Part shown: piece by piece, positions 17,187-26,371 of the stretch | How the letters are laid out: every line of letters starts with the position of its first letter | Position numbering within the stretch: the stretch's first letter is position 1 | Origin: Paracoccus sp. M683 | GTDB lineage: Bacteria; Pseudomonadota; Alphaproteobacteria; Rhodobacterales; Rhodobacteraceae | Direction of reading: 5' to 3' | DNA: 64,000 bases | Assembly (NCBI RefSeq): GCF_007096355.1 | Contig: NZ_VKDF01000009.1 | Location: forward strand, 1-64,000 | Translations under genes and position numbers: made by a program | The notes under the pieces: generated by a model | Told to the model about the DNA's origin: nothing | The model's database searches: none | What the model saw: the letters and a program-made list of their open reading frames with translations, nothing else

Positions 17187-18524
17187 TCAGATCTTGGCCC
17201 GCCGCGTCAGCCATGCTTCCAGCCGGTCATTGATCTGGCCGCGCAGCGCCTCGTCCTCGACCTCTTCCAGGGCGTCGGCAAGGAAGGACAGCACCAGCAG
17301 CACGATGGCCCGATCCCTGGGCACCCCACGCGAGCGCAGGTAGAACAGCGCCGTTTCATCCAGCGCCCCCGTGGTCGAGCCGTGGCTGCACACCACGTCG
17401 TCGGCATAGATTTCCAGTTCCGGCTTGGCCAGGAACTGACTGTCCTCGTCCAGCAGCAAGGCCTGGCTGATCTGATAGCCGTCGGTTTTCTGCGCGCCGG
17501 GTTTCACCAGAATCTTGCCCTGGAACACGCCCTTGGCGCCGTTCTTCAGCACCTTCTTGAAGACCTGGCGGCTTTCACAGCGCTCGGCCCCGTGGGTGAC
17601 AAAGACCGTATCGTCGTGATGGAACGGCCCCTTGGCGCCGTCGCCCAGCACGGCGGCGGCGATATGGGCCACCGCGTCATCGCCTACGAACTCGATCACG
17701 CCCTCATGCCGCATCAGCGTGCCGTTGACCGACAGGGTAAAGCTTTTGAACTGCGCCTCGGTCGCCACGCGGGCAAAGATCGCCGAGAAACCCAGCTTCT
17801 GATGCCCCGCACGCTTGGCCGCGATGTGATGCAGCTTGGCGCCGGCGGCCAGATCGGCCTCGATCATGCCGTTGCTGCGCGCGCCAACCATGCCGGTTTC
17901 CAGCAAGGTCAGCTCCGCGCCCTCTTCCAGCCGGATGACGTGATGCCAGGTCACGTCGGCATCGGCGCTGCCGCGACGATGCAGGATATGAACCGGCTTT
18001 TCAGCCTTGCCGGTCACGCGGATCAGCACGCCATCCGTGGCGGCCACGGTGTTCAACGCCGCAAAGGGCCGTTTGACCGGGTTCTGACCCGCCGTTTCCA
18101 GCACGCCATAAAGGTCGGCCGCCCAATGATCCGCACCCTGATCCGCCGCGGACAGAATGTCGATTTCCAGCCCCTGACCCGCAAGATCAGTCGATTCCTG
18201 CGCGATGAACTGCCCATCGACAAAGACCAGAACGATGCGATCCAGATCCGTGAACAGGGGCGAATCCGGGGCCTTTTCCTCGATCGGAATCGGCTGCGGG
18301 ACAGGCGCGTTGAAAGCCTTGGGGTCAGTATAGCGCCAGTATTCGTCGCGCGGCCCCGGCAGGCCCATGGCCTGCAACCGGGCCAGAGCATCGGCGCGGG
18401 CGGCGGCGGTGAAGCCGCCCTTGGGCACCGCCAGCGCATCCAGCCTTGCGGCCAGCGCGTCGACGGATCTGGCGCCTGCCGCGGGCGCCGTCACGTCCTT
18501 GGTCTGAACAGCTGCTTCGGCCAT
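17187..18524 (-). CDS. sufD: Fe-S cluster assembly protein SufD
   Basis: Scaffold subunit of the SufBCD complex, on which Fe-S clusters are built. 445 residues. The C-terminal SufBD core has 'DDVVCSHGSTTGALDETALFYLRSRG', including the conserved Cys-Ser-His motif. The N-terminal 'GLPGPRDEYWRYTDPKAF' is the usual SufD helical start. ATG at 18524 shares its A with the sufC stop (TGATG); a TTG one codon upstream is also possible. Confidence 0.95.
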   Translation of the reverse strand: MAEAAVQTKDVTAPAAGARSVDALAARLDALAVPKGGFTAAARADALARLQAMGLPGPRDEYWRYTDPKAFNAPVPQPIPIEEKAPDSPLFTDLDRIVLVFVDGQFIAQESTDLAGQGLEIDILSAADQGADHWAADLYGVLETAGQNPVKRPFAALNTVAATDGVLIRVTGKAEKPVHILHRRGSADADVTWHHVIRLEEGAELTLLETGMVGARSNGMIEADLAAGAKLHHIAAKRAGHQKLGFSAIFARVATEAQFKSFTLSVNGTLMRHEGVIEFVGDDAVAHIAAAVLGDGAKGPFHHDDTVFVTHGAERCESRQVFKKVLKNGAKGVFQGKILVKPGAQKTDGYQISQALLLDEDSQFLAKPELEIYADDVVCSHGSTTGALDETALFYLRSRGVPRDRAIVLLVLSFLADALEEVEDEALRGQINDRLEAWLTRRAKI

Positions 18525-19279
18525 CAATCAGCCTCCGCCAGCAGATCGCCATAGCCGTTCTTCTCGACTTCCAGCGCCAGTTCCGGGCCGCCGGTCCGAA
18601 CGATACGGCCATCGGCCATGATATGCACCACATCCGGCTGGATGTGGTCCAGCAGACGCTGGTAATGGGTGATCACCAGAAAGCTGCGATCGGGGCTGCG
18701 CAGTGCATTGACGCCATCGGCAACCAGCCGCATCGCATCGACGTCCAGACCGCTATCGGTTTCATCCATGATGCACATGCGCGGTTCAAGCATGGCCATT
18801 TGCAGGATCTCGTTGCGCTTTTTCTCGCCACCCGAGAAACCCACATTGACCGGGCGCTTCAGCATGTCGGCGTCGATCTTCAGCGCCTTGGCCTTTTCAC
18901 GCACCAGCTTCAGGAAATCGCCCGAGGACATCTCGTCCAGGCCGCGGGCCTTGCGCTGCGCGTTCAGCGCCGTGCGCAGGAAGGTCATGTTGCCCACGCC
19001 GGGGATCTCGACCGGATACTGGAAGGCCAGGAACAGACCGGCGGCGGCGCGTTCCTCTGGCTCCATCTCCAGCAGATCCTCGCCATCCAGGCTGGCGCCG
19101 CCTTCCGTCACTTCGTAACCATCACGCCCCGACAGCACATAGGACAGCGTCGATTTGCCCGAGCCGTTCGGCCCCATGATCGCATGGACCTCGCCGGCGG
19201 GTACCTCCAGCGACAGACCCTTCAGGATCTGCTTGTCCTCGTCTTCAAGCTTGACGTGCAGGTTGTCGATTTTCAGCAT
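18524..19279 (-). CDS. sufC: Fe-S cluster assembly ATPase SufC
   Basis: ABC-type ATPase of the SufBCD complex, 251 residues. Walker A 'GPNGSGKST', signature 'SGGEKKRNEILQMA' and Walker B 'CIMDETDSGLDVDAM' are the SufC-specific forms. Several ATG codons occur in a row at the start (19294, 19291, 19282, 19279); 19279 is best spaced from GGGAC. It follows sufB after about 80 bases. Confidence 0.95.
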   Translation of the reverse strand: MLKIDNLHVKLEDEDKQILKGLSLEVPAGEVHAIMGPNGSGKSTLSYVLSGRDGYEVTEGGASLDGEDLLEMEPEERAAAGLFLAFQYPVEIPGVGNMTFLRTALNAQRKARGLDEMSSGDFLKLVREKAKALKIDADMLKRPVNVGFSGGEKKRNEILQMAMLEPRMCIMDETDSGLDVDAMRLVADGVNALRSPDRSFLVITHYQRLLDHIQPDVVHIMADGRIVRTGGPELALEVEKNGYGDLLAEAD

Positions 19280-19358
19280 CATTCGTCCCATCATCTTCGG
19301 CGCGACACAGGGGCCGCAGCATATCCATCAGGCCCCGCCAGGCGGCGCCGCAAATCCA

Positions 19359-20876
19359 TTACCCGACCGAGCCCTCAAGGCTGATCGCGACCAGCGACTG
19401 CGCCTCCATGGCAAATTCCATCGGCAGCGCCTGCAACACCTCGCGGACGAAACCGTTGACGATCACCGCCACGGCCTGTTCCTCGTCCATCCCGCGACTG
19501 CGGCAATAGAACAGCTGGTCATCATCGACCTTGCTGGTCGTGGCCTCATGTTCCACGCGGCTGCTGGTATTCTTGACCTCGATATAGGGCACCGTATGGG
19601 CGCCGCATTGATCACCGATCAGCAGGCTGTCGCATTGGGTATAGTTGCGGCTGTTCGTGGCGCGCGGATGCATCGAGACCAGCCCGCGATAGGTGTTCTG
19701 CGCGCGGCCCGCCGAAATCCCCTTGGACACGATCCGCGAGCGCGAGTTCTTGCCCAGATGGATCATCTTGGTGCCGGTATCGGCCTGCTGCATGTTGTTG
19801 GCGATGGCGATCGAGTAGAACTCGCCGCTGCTTTCATCGCCGCGCAGGATGCAGGACGGGTATTTCCAGGTGATCGCACTGCCGGTTTCAACCTGCGTCC
19901 ACATCACCTTGGCCCGTGCCTCGCGGCAATCGGCGCGCTTGGTCACGAAGTTATAGATGCCGCCCTTGCCTTCCTCGTCGCCGGGGAACCAGTTCTGCAC
20001 GGTCGAATATTTGACCTCGGCATCTTCCAGAATGACGATTTCCACCACGGCGGCATGGAGCTGGTTGGTGTCGCGCTTGGGCGCGGTGCAACCTTCCAGA
20101 TAGCTGACATAGCTGCCCTTGTCGGCGATGATCAGCGTGCGTTCGAACTGGCCGGTATTCTCGGCGTTCATGCGGAAATAGGTCGACAATTCCATCGGGC
20201 AGCGCGTGTTCGGCGGCACATAGACAAAGCTGCCATCGGAAAACACCGCGCTGTTCAGCGTGGCGAAATAATTGTCCGATTGCGGCACGACACTGCCGAG
20301 ATATTTCTTCACCAGCTCGGGATGTTCGCGAATCGCCTCGCTGATCGAACAGAAGATGACCCCGGCCTTGGCCAATTCATCCTTGAAGGTGGTGCCAACC
20401 GAAACGCTGTCGAAAACAGCATCTACGGCCACCTTGCGGCCCTCGGCCGGCGCGCCATCAGCGCCCTCGACGCCGGCAAGGATCATCTGTTCCTTCAGCG
20501 GGATGCCCAGCTTTTCATAGGTGGCCAGCAGCTTGGGATCGACCTCGTCCAGCGACTTGGGCTTTACCTCCATGCTTTTCGGGCGGGCATAGTAATAGAT
20601 GTCCTGATAGTCGATCTCAGGATAGTTCAGCATCGCCCATTTCGGCTCGACCATGCCCTGCCAGCGCCGGAACGCCGCCAGGCGCCATTCGGTCATCCAT
20701 TCCGGTTCGTCATTCTTTTTCGAGATCAGGCGGACGATATCTTCGTTCACGCCCTTGGGGGCGTATTCCATCTCGATCTCGGTGTCCCAGCCATATTTAT
20801 AGCTGCCCATGTTCTGCACGGTCTCGACAGTTTCCCGGTCGACGCCCTCGCGCACCTCAAGATCGCTCTCGCTCAT
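19359..20876 (-). CDS. sufB: Fe-S cluster assembly protein SufB
   Basis: Main scaffold of the SufBCD complex, 505 residues, with '[17 protein letters not shown]' near the N-terminus, the central beta-helix ('[19 protein letters not shown]') and the C-terminal Cys/His-bearing '[16 protein letters not shown]'. It receives persulfide sulfur from the desulfurase. The start ATG at 20876 lies 31 bases downstream of the NifS/IscS-type desulfurase gene. Confidence 0.96.
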   Translation of the reverse strand: MSESDLEVREGVDRETVETVQNMGSYKYGWDTEIEMEYAPKGVNEDIVRLISKKNDEPEWMTEWRLAAFRRWQGMVEPKWAMLNYPEIDYQDIYYYARPKSMEVKPKSLDEVDPKLLATYEKLGIPLKEQMILAGVEGADGAPAEGRKVAVDAVFDSVSVGTTFKDELAKAGVIFCSISEAIREHPELVKKYLGSVVPQSDNYFATLNSAVFSDGSFVYVPPNTRCPMELSTYFRMNAENTGQFERTLIIADKGSYVSYLEGCTAPKRDTNQLHAAVVEIVILEDAEVKYSTVQNWFPGDEEGKGGIYNFVTKRADCREARAKVMWTQVETGSAITWKYPSCILRGDESSGEFYSIAIANNMQQADTGTKMIHLGKNSRSRIVSKGISAGRAQNTYRGLVSMHPRATNSRNYTQCDSLLIGDQCGAHTVPYIEVKNTSSRVEHEATTSKVDDDQLFYCRSRGMDEEQAVAVIVNGFVREVLQALPMEFAMEAQSLVAISLEGSVG

Positions 20877-20907
20877 CTTTCGCCCTTCCTCGTGCCGACC
20901 GTTTCAG

Positions 20908-21951
20908 TCAGCCGTTCCGTTCGCGCCACCGCAGATACGCCTTTTCCCACGCATCCGCAAAGCGAATCACCTCATCCGCCGTGGTGGCGGGCCCAAGGGA
21001 AACGCGAATGGCCGAGGCCGCGTCGCTATCCGAATAGCCCATCGCCTGCAAGACGCCACTGGCGCGCACCTTGCCCGATGAACAAGCCGACCCCGCAGAA
21101 ATCGCAAAGCCCGCCAGATCCATCTGCATGACCTGCGTTTCACCCTTCCAGCCCGATGTAAGAACGCAAGAGGTGTTGGGCAAGCGCCGCGCGCCCTTCC
21201 CTGCGATCATTGCGCCGGGTGCGGCAGCCTGCATCCGCGCCTCCAGCCCGTCGCGCAGCTGGGCCACGCGGTCCCAGGTGCCATCGTCCAGCTCGCGCTG
21301 CGCGGCTTTGGCGGCGGCGGCGAAACCGGCGATGCCGATCAGGTTCTCGGTCCCGGCACGGCGCCCCTGTTCCTGCCCGCCGCCACGAATCAGGGCCTCG
21401 ATCTCGGTGCCCTTGCGCAGGATCAGCGCGCCAACGCCCTTGGGACCGCCCAGCTTATGTGCGCTGACGAAACCCGCCGTGACGCCCAGCCAGTTGAAGG
21501 CGAAGGGCACCTTGCCAAAAGCCTGCGTCAGGTCGCTGCTGCCCAGCCCCTGCGGCAGATCCTGCATCACGCCGGTCTCGTTATTGGCCAGTTGCAAGGT
21601 CGCCTGCGCCGGGTCGGGCACCGCGATGATACCGTCTTGATCGACCGCCAGATCCTGATCGCACCAGACCTTGATGGCGCTGTGTTCGGCCGGCGCGCAA
21701 TGAATGCCGCGCCCCGGCAGGACCATCGCTGCCGCCTCGGTCGTGCCCGAGGTAAAGATCACATCCGCGCCCTCGGCCCCCAATGCCGCCGCCAGATCCT
21801 CGCGCGCGCGCTCCAGCAGCATCTTGGCCGCCCGCCCCTCGCTGTGGACGGATGACGGATTACCCGCGATCTCCATCGCCTCGACCATCGCCGCCTTCAC
21901 CTCGGGGCGCAACGGCGTGGTGGCGTTCCAGTCAAGATAGTGCCGGGTCAT
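20908..21951 (-). CDS. NifS/IscS-type cysteine desulfurase
   Basis: PLP-dependent type I cysteine desulfurase, 347 residues, shorter than classical IscS (about 400). The PLP lysine is in 'SAHKLGGPKGVGAL' and the active-site cysteine in 'SACSSGKVRASGVLQAMGY', the IscS/NifS loop. 'YLDWNATTPLRPEV' is the typical N-terminus. With sufS further down, the cluster has two desulfurases of different types. ATG at 21951 overlaps the coaBC stop (ATGA). Commonly annotated iscS-like in Rhodobacterales; the symbol is left open because the shortened form may have its own role. Confidence 0.9.
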   Translation of the reverse strand: MTRHYLDWNATTPLRPEVKAAMVEAMEIAGNPSSVHSEGRAAKMLLERAREDLAAALGAEGADVIFTSGTTEAAAMVLPGRGIHCAPAEHSAIKVWCDQDLAVDQDGIIAVPDPAQATLQLANNETGVMQDLPQGLGSSDLTQAFGKVPFAFNWLGVTAGFVSAHKLGGPKGVGALILRKGTEIEALIRGGGQEQGRRAGTENLIGIAGFAAAAKAAQRELDDGTWDRVAQLRDGLEARMQAAAPGAMIAGKGARRLPNTSCVLTSGWKGETQVMQMDLAGFAISAGSACSSGKVRASGVLQAMGYSDSDAASAIRVSLGPATTADEVIRFADAWEKAYLRWRERNG

Positions 21952-23198
21952 GCCAGCGCCGTCGCGATTTCATCCGCCAGCCGCCGCGCCACGGCATCCT
22001 TGGCCATGCGCGGCCATTCGGTCGCGCCATCCGCGCGGATCACGGTGACGGCGTTTTCCGTGCCGCCCATGATCCCGGTCGCCGGGCTGACATCATTGGC
22101 CACGATCCAGTCACTGCCCTTGCGCGCCCTTTTGGCGGTGGCATTGGCGATCACGTCATTGGTTTCGGCCGCAAAGCCCACGACCAGACGCGGGCGACCC
22201 TCGGTCAACTGGCTGACCCAGGCCAGGATATCGGGGTTTTCCTTGAAGCTCAGCACCGGCAGATTGCCCGAACCGTCCTTCTTGATCTTGGACGGGCTGG
22301 CATTGTCCACCCGCCAATCCGCCACCGCCGCCGCCATCACGGCAGCATCGGCGGGCAGCGCGGCCTGCACCGCGTCGCGCATCTGCCGGGCGGTTTCGAC
22401 CCCAACCACGTCCACCCCCTCGGGCGGCGGCACCGTGGCCGGGCCGGTGACAAAGCTGACCCGTGCGCCCAGATCACGCAGCGCTGCGGCAATCGCTGCC
22501 CCCTGGGCCCCACTGCTGCGATTCGCGATATAGCGCACCGGGTCGATCGGCTCGTGCGTAGGGCCAGAGGTCACGATCACATGCCGTCCCGACAGCGGCC
22601 CGGACACGACCTTGTTTTCCGGCAGCAGTTTCAGCAGCCCCGAACCCAACGCGGGTGCGCCGCCCAACGCATCGCGGATCGCATCCATGATCACCTCGGG
22701 TTCGGCCATCCGGCCCGCGCCGAATTCGCCGCAGGCCATCTCTCCGCGATCCGGCCCGACCGTCAGGATGCCATCATCCCGCAGCATGGCCAGATTGCGT
22801 TGCGTCGCAGGGTGGTTCCACATCCGCACATTCATGGCCGGCGCGATCAACACCTTCTTGTTCGACGCCAAAAGCAGCGTCGAGGCCAGATCATCGGCCA
22901 GACCATTGGCCATCTTGGCCATCATGTCGGCCGTCGCCGGTGCCACAACCACCAGATCGGCGTTCCGCGTCAGCGAGATATGCCCGATCTCGGCCTCGTT
23001 CGAAATGTCGAACAGATCGTCATGCACTGCCTCGCCCGCCAGCACCGATACCGTCATCGGCGTGGTGAACTGCGCCCCTGCGCGCGTCAGCACCGGGGTC
23101 ACCTGCATGCCCTCGGCCCGGATCAGCCGGATCAGCAGCGGCACCTTATAAGCCGCGATCCCGCCCCCGATGATCAGAAGAATGCGCTTGCCGTCCAT
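21948..23198 (-). CDS. coaBC: Bifunctional phosphopantothenoylcysteine decarboxylase / phosphopantothenate-cysteine ligase
   Basis: Carries out two steps of coenzyme A synthesis: joining cysteine to 4'-phosphopantothenate (CoaB) and then FMN-dependent decarboxylation (CoaC). 416 residues. The N-terminal CoaC half has 'GGGIAAYKVPLLIRLIR', the 'APAMNVRMWNHPATQ' active-site motif and the flap 'GEMACGEFGAGRM'; the C-terminal CoaB half starts near residue 195 with 'VIVTSGPTHEPIDPVRYIANRSSG'. First gene of the minus-strand operon leading into suf, divergent from comM. Confidence 0.96.
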   Translation of the reverse strand: MDGKRILLIIGGGIAAYKVPLLIRLIRAEGMQVTPVLTRAGAQFTTPMTVSVLAGEAVHDDLFDISNEAEIGHISLTRNADLVVVAPATADMMAKMANGLADDLASTLLLASNKKVLIAPAMNVRMWNHPATQRNLAMLRDDGILTVGPDRGEMACGEFGAGRMAEPEVIMDAIRDALGGAPALGSGLLKLLPENKVVSGPLSGRHVIVTSGPTHEPIDPVRYIANRSSGAQGAAIAAALRDLGARVSFVTGPATVPPPEGVDVVGVETARQMRDAVQAALPADAAVMAAAVADWRVDNASPSKIKKDGSGNLPVLSFKENPDILAWVSQLTEGRPRLVVGFAAETNDVIANATAKRARKGSDWIVANDVSPATGIMGGTENAVTVIRADGATEWPRMAKDAVARRLADEIATALA

Positions 23199-23267
23199 CG
23201 CGACCCCCGTTGCCGTCCTGCCCGACAGATAGACGCCCGCACCCCCCGGCGCAAGAAACGGGCGCTG

Positions 23268-23283
23268 TTAACCATGTCTTAAC
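23268..23283 (+). promoter_or_regulatory. CtrA-type binding site upstream of comM
   Basis: TTAA (23268-23271), seven bases, then TTAAC (23279-23283) is a perfect match to the alphaproteobacterial CtrA consensus TTAA-N7-TTAAC. A further TTAAC half site is at 23293-23297. It lies about 40 bases upstream of the comM start and 70 bases upstream of coaBC. Confidence 0.65.
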
Positions 23284-23321
23284 ACCGCCCCGTTAACCAA
23301 TATGAAAAAATGGGGGTGGGT

Positions 23322-24836
23322 ATGGTTGCGATCGCCTATTCGGTCGCCTTTGAAGGGGTCGAGGCCCGTCTGGTCGAGGTGCAATGCTCGGTTTCCGCGG
23401 GGCTGCCGGGCTTTGCCATCGTTGGCCTGCCAGACAAGGCGGTCAGCGAGGCCCGCGAAAGGGTGCGCGCGGCCTTTGACGCGCTGGCGGTGGCGCTGCC
23501 GAACCGGCGCATCACGGTCAATCTGTCGCCTGCCGACCTGCCGAAAGAGGGCTCGCATTTCGACCTGCCCATCGCGCTGGCGGTGCTGGCTGCGATCGAG
23601 ATCATCCCGCGGGACGAGTTGGGGCGCTGTGTCGCCCTGGGCGAGCTGGCCCTTGACGGACGGTTGGTTCCCGTCGTGGGCGCCCTGCCCGCCGCGATGG
23701 CTGCGGCCGAGGATGACCGCGCGCTGATCTGCCCGCGCGCCTGCGGCCCCGAGGCGGCCTGGGTCGACTCGGTTCCTGTTCTCGCGCCCGCCACCCTGCG
23801 CGAGGTCGTCGACCACCTGACCGATCGCGCGCCGATCACACCGGCCCGGCCCGGCAGCGTCGACGCCAACGGATTTCAGCCCTGCCTGTCAGAGGTGAAG
23901 GGGCAGGAACGCGCCAAGCGCGCGCTGGAAATCGCGGCGGCTGGCCGTCACCATCTGCTGATGGTCGGCCCGCCCGGTGCGGGCAAGTCGATGCTGGCGG
24001 CGCGCGTCCCTGGCCTGCTGCCGCCACTGAACCCGGTCGAGGCGCTGGAAACCTCGATGATCCATTCGCTTGCCGGCACGTTGAAGGACGGCGGCATTTC
24101 CCGCCATGCGCCCATGCGGGAACCCCATCATACCGCCTCGATGGCCGCCATCGTCGGCGGGGGGCGCGGGGCGAAACCCGGCGAGATCAGCCTGGCCCAT
24201 AACGGCGTGCTGTTCATGGACGAGTTCCCCGAATTTTCGCGCCAGGTTCTTGAAACCTTGCGCCAGCCCATAGAGACGGGCGAGGTCGTGGTGGCCCGTG
24301 CCAATGCCCATATCCGCTATCCCTGCCGCTTCCAGCTGATAGCCGCGGCCAATCCCTGCCGCTGCGGCTATTTGGCGGATGCCGCACGCGCCTGTTCACG
24401 GGTGCCGGCCTGCGGGTCCGACTACATGGGCAAGATTTCCGGGCCGCTGATGGACCGGTTCGATCTGCGCATCGAGGTGCCGCAGGTCAGCTTCCTGGAT
24501 CTTGATCTGCCAGCCGGCGCGGAAAGCTCTGTCACGATTGCCACTCGGGTCGCTGCAGCTCGCGCCATTCAGACCGCGCGATACGCAGACCACAGCAGGG
24601 CGCGCGTCAATGCCGAGGCCTCGGGTGCGATCCTCGACGAAATCGCCGCGCCGGACAGCGAAGGCCGGGCGCTGATCGTGAAAGCATCTGAAAAGCTGGG
24701 GCTGACGGCACGCGGCTACCATCGGGTTCTGCGGACTGCACGCACGATTGCCGATCTTGACGCCAGCGACCATGTGCGCGTCAACCATTTGGCCGAGGCG
24801 ATAAGTTATCGCCTGCCCTTCCTGCCCGGCGGGTAA
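23322..24836 (+). CDS. comM: ComM-family AAA+ ATPase (YifB)
   Basis: MCM-like AAA+ helicase of the ComM/YifB (Mg-chelatase-related) family, 504 residues, which promotes branch migration of incoming DNA during natural transformation. It has the Lon-like N-terminal domain ('VQCSVSAGLPGFAIVGLPDKAVSEARERVRAA'), Walker A 'GPPGAGKSM', Walker B 'VLFMDEFPEF', the Cys-rich 'AANPCRCGYL' and the C-terminal 'RGYHRVLRTARTIADL'. ATG at 23322 agrees with the usual MVA-A-Y-VAFEG start; an upstream ATG at 23310 would add four residues. A CtrA-type box precedes it. Confidence 0.94.
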   Translation: MVAIAYSVAFEGVEARLVEVQCSVSAGLPGFAIVGLPDKAVSEARERVRAAFDALAVALPNRRITVNLSPADLPKEGSHFDLPIALAVLAAIEIIPRDELGRCVALGELALDGRLVPVVGALPAAMAAAEDDRALICPRACGPEAAWVDSVPVLAPATLREVVDHLTDRAPITPARPGSVDANGFQPCLSEVKGQERAKRALEIAAAGRHHLLMVGPPGAGKSMLAARVPGLLPPLNPVEALETSMIHSLAGTLKDGGISRHAPMREPHHTASMAAIVGGGRGAKPGEISLAHNGVLFMDEFPEFSRQVLETLRQPIETGEVVVARANAHIRYPCRFQLIAAANPCRCGYLADAARACSRVPACGSDYMGKISGPLMDRFDLRIEVPQVSFLDLDLPAGAESSVTIATRVAAARAIQTARYADHSRARVNAEASGAILDEIAAPDSEGRALIVKASEKLGLTARGYHRVLRTARTIADLDASDHVRVNHLAEAISYRLPFLPGG

Positions 24837-24866
24837 AACCCGCCCGGCATTGCGTCCCGCGACGGG

Positions 24867-24903
24867 ATGCAGCCTGAACCCCATCGAGGGGTCCAGGCTG
24901 CAT
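24867..24903. terminator. Hairpin between convergent comM and gshB
   Basis: ATGCAGCCTG (24867-24876) pairs perfectly with CAGGCTGCAT (24894-24903) and encloses a second CCCC/GGGG stem with a 5-base loop. No T run follows on either strand. It probably ends or protects both converging transcripts. Confidence 0.55.
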
Positions 24904-24924
24904 GACCACCCGCGCAGTCCCGTA

Positions 24925-25872
24925 TCAGCGTGCGGCGCGACGCCGCTCGATCGCGTCCCATATCAGCGCTGCACCATTGACCCCATCGAAACGTTCAAGT
25001 TCCTGAAGCCCCGTCGGCGACGTGACATTAATCTCGGTCAACCAGCCGTCGATCACGTCGATGCCAGTGAAAATCAGGCCTTTCTCGCGCAGAACAGGCC
25101 CGATCCGGTCACAGATCTCTCGTTCCCGGTCGGTCAGCCCGACCTTTTCCGGCCTGCCACCCACATGCATATTCGAACGCGCCTCACCCACCGCAGGCAC
25201 ACGGTTGATCGCGCCGATCGGTTCGCCATCGACCAAAATGATGCGTTTGTCGCCCTTGACCACGGCGGGCAGATATTTCTGCGCGATCAGCGGCTCTAGG
25301 TTGATGCCGGCGAAAACCTCGACAAGCGAGGACAGGTTCGGATCGTCAGGCCGCAAATGGAACACCCCGGCCCCGCCATTACCATAAAGCGGCTTGACGA
25401 TGATGTCGCCATGACGTTCCCGAAACCGACGGATCGCTGCGATGTCGCGCGCGATCAGCGTCGGGGGGGTGAGGTCAGGGAAATCCAGCACCATCAGCTT
25501 TTCAGGACTGTTGCGAACCCAGAACGGATCATTCACGACCAGGGTTTCAGGGTGAATGCGATCCAGCAAATGGGTCGAGGTGACGTAACCCATGTCGAAC
25601 GGCGGGTCCTGACGCAGCCAAACAACGTCAAATTCAGCCAGATCAACCTCGGCCCAATCGCCGAAGGTCACATGATTCCCAGCCTCGCGCCGCAGCGTTA
25701 CCGGCCGCCCGGTCGCCAGAACACGCCCCTCATCGAAAACCAGCCGATCAACGGTATACTGAAACAGCCGATGCCCGCGTGCTTCGGCCTCAAGACCGAT
25801 GCGGAACGTACTGTCGGCGGTGATCGAAACCTGCTCGATCGGGTCCATCTGAAGGGCAACGGAAAGTGACAT
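24925..25872 (-). CDS. gshB: Glutathione synthetase
   Basis: ATP-grasp ligase joining gamma-glutamylcysteine and glycine, the last step of glutathione synthesis. 315 residues, the normal bacterial length. It has '[19 protein letters not shown]' at the N-terminus, the ATP-grasp loop '[13 protein letters not shown]' and the metal-binding '[19 protein letters not shown]'. Third gene of an rsmI-yraN-gshB group on the minus strand. The last bases face comM. Confidence 0.95.
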   Translation of the reverse strand: MSLSVALQMDPIEQVSITADSTFRIGLEAEARGHRLFQYTVDRLVFDEGRVLATGRPVTLRREAGNHVTFGDWAEVDLAEFDVVWLRQDPPFDMGYVTSTHLLDRIHPETLVVNDPFWVRNSPEKLMVLDFPDLTPPTLIARDIAAIRRFRERHGDIIVKPLYGNGGAGVFHLRPDDPNLSSLVEVFAGINLEPLIAQKYLPAVVKGDKRIILVDGEPIGAINRVPAVGEARSNMHVGGRPEKVGLTDREREICDRIGPVLREKGLIFTGIDVIDGWLTEINVTSPTGLQELERFDGVNGAALIWDAIERRRAAR

Positions 25873-25952
25873 GCCATGTCTCCTGGATCAGCGCCTCTCG
25901 CTTTTGGCCCCGTCCTGAAGGGGTTGCAAGGGGGCGATCGTCAGCAGACCGC

Positions 25953-26354
25953 CTAGTTCATCCCAAAGGCGTTGCGGATAATGTCGATCCGCCCGAGATC
26001 ATCAACCAAAGCCGCATCAAAGCGCATACCAATCGGCCGGCCACCATCAATCCCTTCAGCATATTCCAGTGCAGCAAGGCAAATCCGGTCCATTTGCCGG
26101 CGATCCAACCGATGTGCGGCCAAAGCATGTGTCGAGGATTTCTTGACCTCGACAAACACAATGTCCGCCCCATCGCGCACGATCAGGTCAATTTCGCCTG
26201 CTTGTCCACGCCAGCGCGCCTGCAGCACCTTGCAGCCCTCAGCCTCATATCGCGCAGCAACCGAATCTTCGGCCAGACGCCCGGCCAGATTTGCAACCTG
26301 ACCACGCCGCCGCCGGGTGGCTGACTTTACTTCACCAACGATCGCGCAAGTCAT
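25953..26354 (-). CDS. YraN family protein (UPF0102)
   Basis: Predicted nuclease-fold protein of 133 residues with the restriction-endonuclease-like signature: Glu/Asp in 'GQAGEIDLIVRDGADIVFVEVKK'. Its cellular role is not established. Typical neighbour of rsmI, as here, where it lies 17 bases downstream of it. Confidence 0.9.
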   Translation of the reverse strand: MTCAIVGEVKSATRRRRGQVANLAGRLAEDSVAARYEAEGCKVLQARWRGQAGEIDLIVRDGADIVFVEVKKSSTHALAAHRLDRRQMDRICLAALEYAEGIDGGRPIGMRFDAALVDDLGRIDIIRNAFGMN

Positions 26355-26371
26355 CCGTCCCTGCCCTTCCT

